From the NCBI RefSeq assembly GCF_004348455.1, contig NZ_SMKA01000001.1, positions 62,001-126,000 on the forward strand: a stretch of DNA of 64,000 bases. The letters are read 5' to 3'. Position 1 is the stretch's first letter, and each line of letters opens with the position of its first letter. Below, one piece after another: positions 51,564-61,122 of this stretch. The notes beneath the pieces are model-generated. The model made no database searches, was not told the origin of the DNA, and saw only the letters and a list, made by a program, of their open reading frames with translations. Position numbers and translations under genes: made by a program. Source of the stretch: Kribbella albertanoniae. GTDB lineage: Bacteria > Actinomycetota > Actinomycetes > Propionibacteriales > Kribbellaceae.

Positions 51564-53429
51564 ATGACCACTTCCGGCACGGGCAACGGCTCGTCCGTCT
51601 CGCCCGGCGATACCGGATCCTCGCCGCCGGTGACGAGAACCGCGACCCTGCTGACCGAGTTGCTCGACTTCTTCGACCGCCGCTCGCAAGCCGCGGCACC
51701 GCAGAACCTCATCGTCACTCATGTCACGACCACCTACTTGTCGGGCCTCGACCTGGACGCTGCACCCACCCCTCGGCTACTGGAGCAGGAGTTGCTTGCC
51801 GCCAGCAACGCGATCATCAAGGCCGAGAACGTCAAGATCCCCAAGGGTGACGGCCGGTTGCCACTGGCCAGACGCCTCTCCTGCTGGCAGATCGCGCAGA
51901 TACTCCTGCGCCTGCACCATGTCATCCGGATCGCGCCCAACGCGAAGGACACCGACCGCGAGTACGACCTACTCGCGATGTACAACGCCACCGGAGTCAA
52001 TCGCGGCACCTACACCGTGAGCGAAGACGACCTCCGCACGACTGCGAGACGCTACGACACCCAGCTCACCCTGAACGACTTCAAAGAGGTCCTCGCGATC
52101 CTGCGCGAGGACAGCCCTCGGACCCAGCGGTGTGCGCACCGGGATCTGCTTGCCGTCAACAACGGCATCGTCTTGTACAGCACAGCCGACCGCGACATCG
52201 AGATCGGTGGCCGGACGTTCCACTTCGAGGGCAAGAAGGTCCACCGCTTCGACCCAGCCATCGTCTTTCTCTCCAAGAGCCGCGTCGACTACGTCGAGGA
52301 TGCGCCTCCGCAGGTCATCACCCACCCCGAGGACGGGGACTGGGAGATCGTCGCCTGGCTAGAGGAAATGTTCGACCAGCCCGGCCAGGAAGGACTGGCC
52401 GATCTGATCTGGGAGATCATCGGCGCGATCGTCCGGCCCCATGTTCGCTGGGGCAAGACCGCGTGGTTCTACAGCGAGCGCGGCAACAACGGCAAGGGCA
52501 CGCTCTGTGCGCTCATGCGCAACCTGGTCGGCGACGGTACCCACACCTCGATCCCACTGTCCGACTTCGGCAAGGACTTCGCGCTGGAGCCACTCGTAAG
52601 GGCCAACGCGATCATCGTCGACGAGAACGACGTAGGAACACTCATCGACAAGGCCGCCAACCTCAAGGCGATCGTGACCGGCGACGTCATCCAGATCAAC
52701 CGCAAGTACCGGATGCCGATCGCGTTCCAGTTCCTCGGCTTCATGGTGCAGTGCCTCAACGAATTCCCGAAAGCCAAGGACAAGTCCGAGAGCTTCTACC
52801 GCCGGCAGCTCTTCGTGCCCTTCACAAAGAGCTTCAGCGGCTCAGAACGCAAGTACATCAAGGACGACTACCTACAGCGCACAGAGGTCCTCGAGTACGC
52901 GCTGTGGTACGCGATCAATCGTGCCGGAGCCGCAGATCCGGGGAACTACTACCAGCTCTCGGAGCCTGTGGCGACGAAGGCCGTACTCGCCGAGTACAAA
53001 GAGGTGAACGACCCGGTCAGGTCCTTCTGGGAGGAGCTCCGCGAGCTGTTCGTCTGGGACCTGTTGCCATTCCCGTTCCTCTACGACCTGTTCAAGAGCT
53101 GGTTCCTCCGGGCGTCCCCGTCCGGGTCTCTGATCAGCCGGCAACGATTCGTCTCCAGCCTCGTCGCCATCATCGACGGCGATTCCGACTGGCACTGCCC
53201 GGACAAGAACCGCAAGATCCGTCCCGGCCAGATGCTGAGCAAGCCCGAGCCGATGATCGCCGAGTACGAACTGAAGAGCTGGTACGCCCCTGCCTACAAG
53301 GGCACCGACCCGCTGAAGATCGGCAAACCCCTGCTCCAGGCGAGCTACCGCGGACTACTGCGCCATGCCCTGACCGCGACCGGTGCGGCGTCCCTTCCGG
53401 CTCCGGGAGCGAGCCCCGATGAGCCCTGA
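51564..53429 (+). CDS. SF3 primase-helicase (phage/plasmid D5 type)
   Basis: 621 residues from ATG 51564 (GAGG upstream; GTG 51507 possible). SF3 helicase motifs are clear: Walker A GNNGKGTLCALM (about 307-318), Walker B IIVDENDV near residue 350, and motif C LGFMVQCLNEFP ending in the conserved Asn. The N-terminal 200 residues would be the primase/D5-N part but show no catalytic motif I can assign. It should unwind and prime the element's origin. It sits directly after the iteron-like repeats and is followed by the DNA polymerase. Confidence 0.85.
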   Translation: MTTSGTGNGSSVSPGDTGSSPPVTRTATLLTELLDFFDRRSQAAAPQNLIVTHVTTTYLSGLDLDAAPTPRLLEQELLAASNAIIKAENVKIPKGDGRLPLARRLSCWQIAQILLRLHHVIRIAPNAKDTDREYDLLAMYNATGVNRGTYTVSEDDLRTTARRYDTQLTLNDFKEVLAILREDSPRTQRCAHRDLLAVNNGIVLYSTADRDIEIGGRTFHFEGKKVHRFDPAIVFLSKSRVDYVEDAPPQVITHPEDGDWEIVAWLEEMFDQPGQEGLADLIWEIIGAIVRPHVRWGKTAWFYSERGNNGKGTLCALMRNLVGDGTHTSIPLSDFGKDFALEPLVRANAIIVDENDVGTLIDKAANLKAIVTGDVIQINRKYRMPIAFQFLGFMVQCLNEFPKAKDKSESFYRRQLFVPFTKSFSGSERKYIKDDYLQRTEVLEYALWYAINRAGAADPGNYYQLSEPVATKAVLAEYKEVNDPVRSFWEELRELFVWDLLPFPFLYDLFKSWFLRASPSGSLISRQRFVSSLVAIIDGDSDWHCPDKNRKIRPGQMLSKPEPMIAEYELKSWYAPAYKGTDPLKIGKPLLQASYRGLLRHALTATGAASLPAPGASPDEP

Positions 53430-53514
53430 CACGACCAGCCCCGCTCAACGGCATGAAGTCGTGCCCGGACGAGATCCCGGTTCTGCAGACCCCTAGAACG
53501 AAATGAGAGACACG

Positions 53515-56500
53515 ATGCCTGCTACCCAAGAGAGGACCCAGACCCGGCGGCGACTTTCACCCGTCACAGCGGAGTCATCGCTGTTCACGTTCTATGACAT
53601 CGAGTCCTTGTCGAATGTGTTCAGCCTCGTCGCCTACACGCCGCGCCCGGACCCGGCCCGCGATGCACTCGAGGTCTTCTACCTCGTCGACGACGCCACG
53701 CTGGCCGCAGCGGTCCAGACCCGCTCGCTGGTCGAGGTGATCCGCACCGGCAACCCCGGGCTGCCACAGGTCGAGGTTTCGCTATACGACCTCCACACCA
53801 TCCGAGGCAACCTGCGGCTGGCGCAACTGATCGGGCTTTCCGACGCAGAGCAGGTGTGCGATCCGGAGCAGGACTCCTCATACCCCGGTGACTTGCGTCC
53901 CGTCTGTGACACCGACCCCAGCTTTGACCCGGCGGTCCACCCGTTCCTCGCCGGCTACAACTCCATGAACTACGACACGACCATGTTGGCGCTGTACCTG
54001 TCCGAGGTGTACTCCGACGTCGTCGACCACCGCGCCCGCCTGGCGTACGCACAGCAGCAACGCCGCAGTGCGAGTACGCCGCAGCGCGTCGCAGAGACCG
54101 AACAACTTCTCGTCGATGTCCTCGCACAGCGCCCGCAGTTCAAGCCGATCACCGCGGCCGCGTTGCGCGCACACAACGACGAGCTGTTCGATGCCAAGAA
54201 CATCGAGTACATGCCCGGTTACCTCGGCTGGGACACACCTCAGGGCAAGATCCGCCGCGCGATGCTCCAGTCCGGGCGTCACCTCGACGTCGCGCGGCTC
54301 AACGAGCTGCAGCGCAAGGTCGGGCTGAAGCGCCTGCTCGGCATGCTCGGGCACCAGATCAAAGAATCCGACAAGCTGGGCCACGACTCGATCATCACGA
54401 CGCTCGAGGAGCTCTACGAACTGCTGGCCTACAACGTCGCCGACTGTTTGGGCCTGGCCCAGCTGTTCGAGCACCCGCTGTACTCCAGCGCCTTCGACCT
54501 CAAGGCCGGCCTACTGACCCAATACCGCGAGACCGTCTTCAACCGCAACGAGACGGTACGCCGCGACCGGCTGACCATCGATTCGTCCTCGGCGAAGTTC
54601 GTCGGCCGCATCCTCGCCCCGCACACGCCCCTGAACGACATCGAGAAGGTCTCGTATGTCTACCCCGCCGCAGAAATTGCTCACGAGCGCGGAATCGCCC
54701 AGGTCAACGTGCTCGACGAATGCGTGCGGTTCTTCGAGGAGCACGTCGCCCCCGATCGCGCCGCCAACCCAGCACAGGCGAAGGCGCACACGGACTTCCT
54801 GCAGGTCGTCGCGTACTACCGGTCGATCGAGGGGCAGAACTTCAACGACTCCGAGGAGTACAGCGAGCTGTACGGACTCCCGGTCCGGTCGCTGAAGGAG
54901 ATCCCGAAGTCGCCCAACAACCTGCCCTACTTCCTGGCCGACGGGACCCCGTCGTCGTGCTTCGCGACCTTCTCCACCGGGGGGATCCACGGGGCCGAGG
55001 CCGATATCGCCGGGTTCAACAGAGACCTCGCGGAGCACCGCGCCAGCACGATGATGCTCGGCCTGGCCCGCCACCTCTACCCCGACGCGAAAGACTTCGT
55101 CGCCGAGGCGAAGCGCCAGCACAGCATGCTCGCCCTGCCAGACGGCACGTCAGTCGACAAGCGTCTCGTACTGCTCGGATCGGACCCGGCGAAGGTCAAG
55201 TACCGCAAACCCAAGAAGGACGACCCAGTCCAGGCAGAGCAACTGACGCGATCCCAGACGCAGATCCCTGACCCCGCAGGCCTCCTGGCGGTACAACGCC
55301 CGGACCACGAAGCCCTGGACGTTGCGATCACCGACAGCATGAGTCCCGGCGGAGTGTTCGTCATCCGGGGCAAAACGGTGCTGGCAAAGTCCGCGGCCAC
55401 GTCGGCCGAGTACCGGACGGAGGCGGCGAAGAAGGCACCGGAGCTGTTCGTTGCCAAGGAGGACGCGTCCACCAAGCTCCACCCGAAATACGCCCGGACC
55501 TCGACCGGCCACGTCACCCACGAGGACTTCACGAGCTACTACCCGAACCTGCTGCGCAACATGAGGGCCTTCTACAACCCCGAGCTGGGAGAAGACCGCT
55601 ACGCAACGATCTTCTTCGACAAGGAACGACTCGGACGCGAACTCAAGCAGCCCGGCCTCCGCGCGGCTGAGAAGGAACGCCTGACCACCTTGCGCAACGG
55701 GACGAAGCTCATCCTCAACGCCGCGTCCGGCGCAGGCGATGCATCCCACAAGAACCCGATCCGGATGAACAACCGGATCATCTCGATGCGCATCATCGGT
55801 CAGCTCTTCAGCTGGCGGATCGGCCAGGCACAGACGCTCGCCGGTGCCCGGATCATCTCCACGAACACCGACGGTCTCTACTCCGTACTGGACCGGGAGA
55901 TCAACGACCAGGTGCTCGCCGAGCAGGCAGCACTGATCGGGGTCGACATCGAACCCGAGCCGATGTTCCTCATCAGCAAAGACTCGAACAACCGGCTCGA
56001 GCTCACCGCACCCCGAGCAGAAAGCACGCTCGCCGAAAGCCAGATCATCGCTGCTTCCGGCGGCACGCTGGCCTGCCATGTGGGACCCCGTCCGGACAAG
56101 TCACTGGCCCACCCGGCCGTCATCGACTTCGCCCTGGCCCAGTACCTGCAGGTGGTCGCCACCAGGGGAGAGGCCGCACTGTCGGAGGCCTTCGACACAG
56201 ACCTCGGGCGCAAGCTCATGGGCGAGGCGATCGACCCCGAGGACCCGCTGCGAACGGCGCTGCTGTTCCAGAACGTCATCGCCGCGTCGCGCGGCTCCAT
56301 CACCTACCCGTTCGCGGCGGCCCCACTGGACCCCACTGCAGGCGACGAGGGCCAGCGGATCGTGGACCCGAGGCCGCTGCAGATGGTCAACCGGGCATTC
56401 GTCGTGCGTCACGGCACCGACGGTGCGGTCAGCCTGCTCAACGCCGGCGCCTGGAAAATCCCACCGGCCACCCAGGCGAAACGCCGACAGGGTGCTCAGC

Positions 56501-56787
56501 GCCCGGTACCGGACGAGATCGCCACATCGATCCTCGCCCATCACGGCTGGGCCGCGACCCGCTGGATGAACTCCCAGAACCCCCGTCTGACCCTCATCCC
56601 CGAAGACCGAGACGTCTCCACCCGCAAAATCAACGGCATCGACCCCACCTGGTCCATGGTCATCTGCAACGACGACCTAACTGCCCTGGGACCACCCGCC
56701 CTCATGGCAATCATCGAGGCACTCGACCTCGACGTGTACACCCAGATGCTCGCCGAGACGTTCACCAAAAACTGGATGAACACCTAG
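53515..56787 (+). CDS. Family B DNA polymerase
   Basis: 1090 residues from ATG 53515 (GAGAG upstream; ATG 53503 adds four residues). Exonuclease motifs: FYDIES (Asp28, Glu30), NSMNYDTTML and YNVADCLGL. Polymerase motifs: DFTSYYPNL (motif A, near 671), KLILNAASGAG (motif B, Lys731) and ISTNTDGLYS (motif C, Asp786). Order and spacing match replicative family B enzymes; motif C reads NTDG rather than DTDS. A B-family polymerase on an actinobacterial element is unusual and suggests phage-like autonomous replication. Follows the primase gene by 85 bases. Confidence 0.85.
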   Translation: MPATQERTQTRRRLSPVTAESSLFTFYDIESLSNVFSLVAYTPRPDPARDALEVFYLVDDATLAAAVQTRSLVEVIRTGNPGLPQVEVSLYDLHTIRGNLRLAQLIGLSDAEQVCDPEQDSSYPGDLRPVCDTDPSFDPAVHPFLAGYNSMNYDTTMLALYLSEVYSDVVDHRARLAYAQQQRRSASTPQRVAETEQLLVDVLAQRPQFKPITAAALRAHNDELFDAKNIEYMPGYLGWDTPQGKIRRAMLQSGRHLDVARLNELQRKVGLKRLLGMLGHQIKESDKLGHDSIITTLEELYELLAYNVADCLGLAQLFEHPLYSSAFDLKAGLLTQYRETVFNRNETVRRDRLTIDSSSAKFVGRILAPHTPLNDIEKVSYVYPAAEIAHERGIAQVNVLDECVRFFEEHVAPDRAANPAQAKAHTDFLQVVAYYRSIEGQNFNDSEEYSELYGLPVRSLKEIPKSPNNLPYFLADGTPSSCFATFSTGGIHGAEADIAGFNRDLAEHRASTMMLGLARHLYPDAKDFVAEAKRQHSMLALPDGTSVDKRLVLLGSDPAKVKYRKPKKDDPVQAEQLTRSQTQIPDPAGLLAVQRPDHEALDVAITDSMSPGGVFVIRGKTVLAKSAATSAEYRTEAAKKAPELFVAKEDASTKLHPKYARTSTGHVTHEDFTSYYPNLLRNMRAFYNPELGEDRYATIFFDKERLGRELKQPGLRAAEKERLTTLRNGTKLILNAASGAGDASHKNPIRMNNRIISMRIIGQLFSWRIGQAQTLAGARIISTNTDGLYSVLDREINDQVLAEQAALIGVDIEPEPMFLISKDSNNRLELTAPRAESTLAESQIIAASGGTLACHVGPRPDKSLAHPAVIDFALAQYLQVVATRGEAALSEAFDTDLGRKLMGEAIDPEDPLRTALLFQNVIAASRGSITYPFAAAPLDPTAGDEGQRIVDPRPLQMVNRAFVVRHGTDGAVSLLNAGAWKIPPATQAKRRQGAQRPVPDEIATSILAHHGWAATRWMNSQNPRLTLIPEDRDVSTRKINGIDPTWSMVICNDDLTALGPPALMAIIEALDLDVYTQMLAETFTKNWMNT

Positions 56788-56961
56788 ATGGACACCGTCA
56801 AGCGTGACGTCGACCGGTACCTGCCGAAGGAACGTCTCCCACGAGGCTTCCTCTACCTGAAGCTCCGGTCACCCCTACGCAGCGGCCTCCACGCCCCGTT
56901 CGTCGCCGACCTGTGCGGCGATCAGTCGGGTCCCGAACCCGAGCGGCGGACCACTGAATGA
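56788..56961 (+). CDS. 57-residue protein directly after the polymerase
   Basis: Starts at the base after the polymerase stop and ends in an ATGA overlap with the next short frame. Basic N-terminus (MDTVKRDVDRYLPKERLPRG), then mixed. No family. Position and coupling suggest that it is translated with the polymerase. Confidence 0.5.
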   Translation: MDTVKRDVDRYLPKERLPRGFLYLKLRSPLRSGLHAPFVADLCGDQSGPEPERRTTE

Positions 56962-57005
56962 AGACCGCGACCGCCCGAAGACACCAACACAAGGCAGATC
57001 GATGA
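56958..57005 (+). CDS. 15-residue coupling frame
   Basis: MKTATARRHQHKADR, beginning in an ATGA overlap with the 57-residue gene and ending in an ATGA overlap with the HicA-like gene at 57002. Probably a translational bridge rather than a functional peptide. Confidence 0.25.
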   Translation: MKTATARRHQHKADR

Positions 57006-57754
57006 GCCGCGGCCTCACACGATCGAACCGCCAAAACACGACCGCCTTCGGCCGCATCACGAACCACGACCTCCTGGGCTTCGACCAAGCCGCCAGGGAT
57101 CTGATACTCAACGCGATCGCGCAGGGCTGCACCGGCAGAGTCTCAGCCAAAGGCCACTGCATCCTGCGAAACAACACCGCGGAGACCGCCTCGGTACCGC
57201 GCAACATGACCGCTCCGAACAGGGCGTCCCGCAACGCCAAGGCTCAGATACGCCGGCTGCTGGCCACGCACCGCCTGGACGAGGACCCCGAACAAGACAC
57301 CCTCGCCGAACCATCGGAAACACCGAGACCGATATCGATTGCCCAGGCATTCAACGACTACGCGGGCCCGTTCTCTTCGTGGCTCGACGAGCAGGCCGAC
57401 GGCCTGCCGGGGGACGCCGCGATAGAAGTCCGGTTCGACCAGAGCGGCGCACCCACGTTCCGGCTGAGACCGCACCCGGCACCGGTCGCATCCGACGATC
57501 GCCTTGCGTGTGAAGAGAAACCGAAAATTCCTATGACGACCATCCCTAAGACGTCACGCCGCCCGCACGAGAAAGTAGGCGATCACCCGAGCCTCGTTCC
57601 GCAACGCGTCCGCGAGGAACGCAGCACGACGACCACCATTGCTGAGCTGCAAGCCGAGAACCAGAGCCTGCGTGCCGAACTCGAGCGCCAGCGGAGCAGA
57701 GCCGACGAAGCCGAGGCACGGATCGCACTGGTCAAGGATGCCCTCGGCGTCTGA
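57002..57754 (+). CDS. HicA-like domain fused to a C-terminal coiled coil
   Basis: 250 residues. Residues about 28-85 (LILNAIAQGCTGRVSAKGHC, then ASVPRNM and ASRNAKAQIRRLL) fit the HicA-type double-stranded-RNA-binding-like fold with its GxGH element, here AKGH. The middle is variable and the last 45 residues are a strong coiled coil (TTIAELQAENQSLRAELERQ). No HicB antitoxin is adjacent, so it may not be a toxin but a nucleic-acid-binding accessory of the replication block. Confidence 0.6.
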   Translation: MSRGLTRSNRQNTTAFGRITNHDLLGFDQAARDLILNAIAQGCTGRVSAKGHCILRNNTAETASVPRNMTAPNRASRNAKAQIRRLLATHRLDEDPEQDTLAEPSETPRPISIAQAFNDYAGPFSSWLDEQADGLPGDAAIEVRFDQSGAPTFRLRPHPAPVASDDRLACEEKPKIPMTTIPKTSRRPHEKVGDHPSLVPQRVREERSTTTTIAELQAENQSLRAELERQRSRADEAEARIALVKDALGV

Positions 57755-57808
57755 ACCAGGAAGCAAATCCAGCACAGCAGGTCATCACGCCGAACAGGAG
57801 TACCAGGT

Positions 57809-57961
57809 ATGCGCCGGATCCCAATGAAACGACAGCACAACGCTGGGCCTGAGGCCGGCGCGAAGGAGGACAGGCAGAAGCAACTGGCGATTCCGACAAT
57901 CGTCGGCATCTTGCTCCTGTCCCTGGCCTGCCTCGTCGGCGCCTGGGCACTCCTGCGCTGA
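57809..57961 (+). CDS. 50-residue single-membrane-helix protein
   Basis: ATG 57809 with AGGAG nine bases upstream. Charged N-terminus (RRIPMKRQHN) then one hydrophobic helix (IPTIVGILLLSLACLVGAWA). Small membrane anchor of unknown role. Confidence 0.5.
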   Translation: MRRIPMKRQHNAGPEAGAKEDRQKQLAIPTIVGILLLSLACLVGAWALLR

Positions 57962-58036
57962 GCAGCACCAAGGCCGGCCCTCCATAGACCAACGACGAAA
58001 GGAGGCAGCCGGCCAGTCCAAGGCGGCTCGCCCACG

Positions 58037-60031
58037 ATGACAACTCTCGCCACAACCCCGCCCTCGGCCCCTCGCCTCATGCCGCATCAGCAACACACCA
58101 TCGACTTCATCGTCGACCACCCGTTCGCCGGTATCTGGGTAGACGTCGGCGGCGGTAAGACGCTCTCCGTCCTCAGCGCCCTGCAACGCATTCGGCCCAT
58201 CGGCCACATCCTCGTGATCGCCCCCATCGCGGTTGCCCGCTCCACCTGGATCGACGAGATCGAAGACCGAGGCTTCAACATCCGCACCCGGTCATTGATC
58301 GTCGACGAACGCGACCGGAAACTCTCGCGCGAGCGACGCGTCCAACGGTTCCGGCAGGTGTTGTCCGACCCGCCGACCATGTACTTCATCAATGCGGATC
58401 TGCTCACCCAGCCGTCCCAGCAAACCAAGGTGATCACACCGGTAGTGAGCAAGAAGGCAGACCCGGTCATGTCTGCGGAGGCGGCCCAGATCCTGCAGTT
58501 GGTGCGAACCCGAAGGATGCTCAACTACGACGAACTCGTCACCGAATACCGCGACCTGGCGGCCACAGATCCCGGCCGCTCGACCCCTGCCAAGTCCAAG
58601 ATTCACACCTGGGTGCAGGAGCTACGCAACGCTTCCCTGGTCACATCGGCGTCGTGCGCCTGCCGCACCTGCTCCGGAGCCGGCTGCCCCGAATGCAGGT
58701 TCGGCCTGGTCGACCAGATGCCGATCCAAGACCTGAACGGTCAAAAGACCCTCATCTGGCCGTTCCAGACCATCATCATCGACGAGAGCCACGCATTCAG
58801 ATCCCACTCCTCAAACCGATTCAACGCACTCAAGGCCGTGCGCCCAGCAGTCACCCGGCTGATCGAGCTCACCGCCACGCCAGCGCCGAACGGCCTCGAG
58901 GGCCTGTGGAGCCAGGCCTACCTCCTCGACCAAGGCAGGGCTCTGGGGACCGACATCGACGCGTACCGCCAACGCTGGTTCACCCCGACGGTCATCCCGG
59001 ACTCCAAAGCGCCCCCGAAATGGAAGCCCAAGCCGGGCGCCGAGCAGGAAATCCAGCAGGCCATCGCACACCTCGTGATGAGCGCACAGAACACGTCAAT
59101 CAAGCTGCCGCCACTCATCGTGGAGGACGTCCACGTCCGCCTACCTCCCGACCTGATGACTGCCTACCGGGAGTTCAAGCGCGACCTCATCGTCCAGATC
59201 GTCAGCCAAGCGGCGCTGCAGAAAGCCGAGCTCGCCTACGCCGACTGGCTGCGAAACTCCGCCGAGCCCGAAGCCCAAACCATCCGCACACACCTGGCGA
59301 CACTGACCGGCGACCTACGCGACGCCTACACGACGTTGCGCCAAGCAACGATCGGCAAGTTCCTCCACCAACCCGACGAGCACCTCGTCCGCACAGTCGT
59401 CGCCGACAACCGCGCCGTGCTGATCAGCAAGCTCATGCAGTTCGCCTCAGGCACCCTCTACACCTCCGATCCTGACGACCCGAGCACCAAAGGCCAGTAC
59501 GAGATCATCCACGACGAGAAGATCCAGAAAACCTCGCACCTGATCCGCCAGAACGCCGGAGAACCCGCGCTGGTCGCCTATCACTTCAAGTCGGACAAGG
59601 AACAGCTGCACACCCGTCTGAACAAGACAGGCATCCCTACCGAGGTATTCGACGGCTCGCGCACGATGATCCGCCGCTGGAACGCCAAGGACATCCCGGC
59701 GATGCTGATCCACCCGGCTTCGGCCGGCGCCGGCCTGAACCTCCAGCGCGGCGGCTCCACGCTGATCTGGTACACGCTGCCGTTCCTGCTCGACTACTAC
59801 CAGCAGACCATCGGCAGGCTGTACCGCCCCGGGCAGACCAAGCCCGTGAAGGTCTACCGGATCATCACCGCCGGCACGCAAGACGAGCGCATGCCTGGGG
59901 TCTTGTCCACCAAACGGCAGATCCAGGACAGGCTCCTCCGATACGTCGACGTCGACAAGGCTCTACTCGCCGCACTCGACGACGAGATCCGAAGTGACCT
60001 CAACGACCTCTGGTCCACCCTGCGGCTCTGA
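58037..60031 (+). CDS. SNF2/SF2-type helicase
   Basis: 664 residues. Walker A DVGGGKTLSV (Lys41), DEAH-box variant IIIDESHAFRS (Asp249), motif III ELTATPAPNG, and motif VI QTIGRLYRPGQ are all present, as in phage and plasmid SNF2-like helicases. A Cys cluster (CACRTCSGAGCPEC, around 207-220) is an inserted zinc module. It should translocate on double-stranded DNA and may remodel or repair plasmid forks. No strong ribosome binding site precedes ATG 58037; an AAGGAGG lies 38 bases upstream. Confidence 0.85.
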   Translation: MTTLATTPPSAPRLMPHQQHTIDFIVDHPFAGIWVDVGGGKTLSVLSALQRIRPIGHILVIAPIAVARSTWIDEIEDRGFNIRTRSLIVDERDRKLSRERRVQRFRQVLSDPPTMYFINADLLTQPSQQTKVITPVVSKKADPVMSAEAAQILQLVRTRRMLNYDELVTEYRDLAATDPGRSTPAKSKIHTWVQELRNASLVTSASCACRTCSGAGCPECRFGLVDQMPIQDLNGQKTLIWPFQTIIIDESHAFRSHSSNRFNALKAVRPAVTRLIELTATPAPNGLEGLWSQAYLLDQGRALGTDIDAYRQRWFTPTVIPDSKAPPKWKPKPGAEQEIQQAIAHLVMSAQNTSIKLPPLIVEDVHVRLPPDLMTAYREFKRDLIVQIVSQAALQKAELAYADWLRNSAEPEAQTIRTHLATLTGDLRDAYTTLRQATIGKFLHQPDEHLVRTVVADNRAVLISKLMQFASGTLYTSDPDDPSTKGQYEIIHDEKIQKTSHLIRQNAGEPALVAYHFKSDKEQLHTRLNKTGIPTEVFDGSRTMIRRWNAKDIPAMLIHPASAGAGLNLQRGGSTLIWYTLPFLLDYYQQTIGRLYRPGQTKPVKVYRIITAGTQDERMPGVLSTKRQIQDRLLRYVDVDKALLAALDDEIRSDLNDLWSTLRL

Positions 60032-60125
60032 GGCTCAGCCCGTGTGCCGCAACCGCCAGGGTCGGCTCTGCCCAGCCGGCGGAGCCGACCCGGGCGAACA
60101 GCGCAACCGACAGGAGATCACGACG

Positions 60126-60683
60126 ATGCCCAAGACCAGAAAATCAGGCAACCCGGCTAAAGCAGCCGGAGGCCGGCAGCGATGGACCCGATTCGTCCAG
60201 CACGAGAACACCACCACCGGCGAGCAGGTCTGGCAGAACAGCCGCTACATGGTGCTGGTCGCCACCCGCAACGACCGAACCGTTCGATGGGGAGGACTCG
60301 AAGGTACCCATGATGCCCACCTGTCATTCCGCCGCCGCGACAGACAGCCCGAACCGATCACCTGGCGAGACATACAACGGATCAAGTCCGAGTTGTGTGG
60401 ATCAGAAGCCGAAGCCATCGAGTGTTTCCCTGCCGAGTCACGACTGATCGACGGCAGCAACCAACGTCACCTATGGGTCTGGCGGGCAGGCAATCTGAAC
60501 AGTCCACAGTTGGGCTGGTACAACGGCCGAGCTGTGGTGGGCGAGGTGCTGTCCGAGGCTGACGCTGCCACGGTTGCGCCGCTGGTCACCGTGCACGGAG
60601 GCAAGCTGTCCAACGCCCGGCAGAACCCGTTCGAAGACGGCGCCGACGCCAACTTGAACCAGCAAGGTGTGATCTGGCCATGA
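60126..60683 (+). CDS. Phage/plasmid-type small protein, unknown
   Basis: 185 residues from ATG 60126 (CAGGAGA upstream); the frame before it is shadow. Conserved-looking blocks RYMVLVATRNDRT, HLSFRRRDRQ, WRDIQRIKSELCGSEAEAIE and RLIDGSNQRHLWVWR recall a family of phage proteins of unknown function (DUF7694-like pattern). Probably a replication or DNA-handling accessory of the block. Confidence 0.65.
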   Translation: MPKTRKSGNPAKAAGGRQRWTRFVQHENTTTGEQVWQNSRYMVLVATRNDRTVRWGGLEGTHDAHLSFRRRDRQPEPITWRDIQRIKSELCGSEAEAIECFPAESRLIDGSNQRHLWVWRAGNLNSPQLGWYNGRAVVGEVLSEADAATVAPLVTVHGGKLSNARQNPFEDGADANLNQQGVIWP

Positions 60684-60731
60684 CGCTCCAGAGGACTCGA
60701 TACGCATCGGCACACGAAGTGAGGCACAGCA

Positions 60732-61094
60732 ATGCGTGACTTTACGGCCAGCAAAGCCGAGGAGAACTCCGAGCCTGATCAATCGGGTTCGCAGTTGGGC
60801 CCTGCCGATCGAGGCTTCCGATTCAACGGGCTGAGCACCGATGATGACACTGCGATGACTGTTGCTCTCAAAAACTCGATCGCCGGCACGCTCGCCCTGT
60901 CGGGCATCAGCGGCATCAGCTTCGCTGAGCCCCAGGAAATTACCGATGCCCGCGCCCGGATCCAAGGCCGCGAGAGCACCTTCAGGCACGTCACTGACGG
61001 CACGCCCACCGGCTGTCTGTGTGGTTACACGCCCCAGAAGCCCCCTGCACGCGGGGCACCCGATTGCCCAGCCTGCGAGCTGCTCGATTGCTAG
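60732..61094 (+). CDS. Small protein with C-terminal Cys motif, unknown
   Basis: 120 residues, ATG 60732 with GAGG eight bases upstream. Acidic N-terminus and a C-terminal Cys pattern CLCGYT ... DCPACELLDC that could bind zinc. No family recognised. Convergent with the GntR gene. Confidence 0.5.
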   Translation: MRDFTASKAEENSEPDQSGSQLGPADRGFRFNGLSTDDDTAMTVALKNSIAGTLALSGISGISFAEPQEITDARARIQGRESTFRHVTDGTPTGCLCGYTPQKPPARGAPDCPACELLDC

Positions 61095-61122
61095 TACACG
61101 CTCCTCGCGACGGAGCTTGCGG

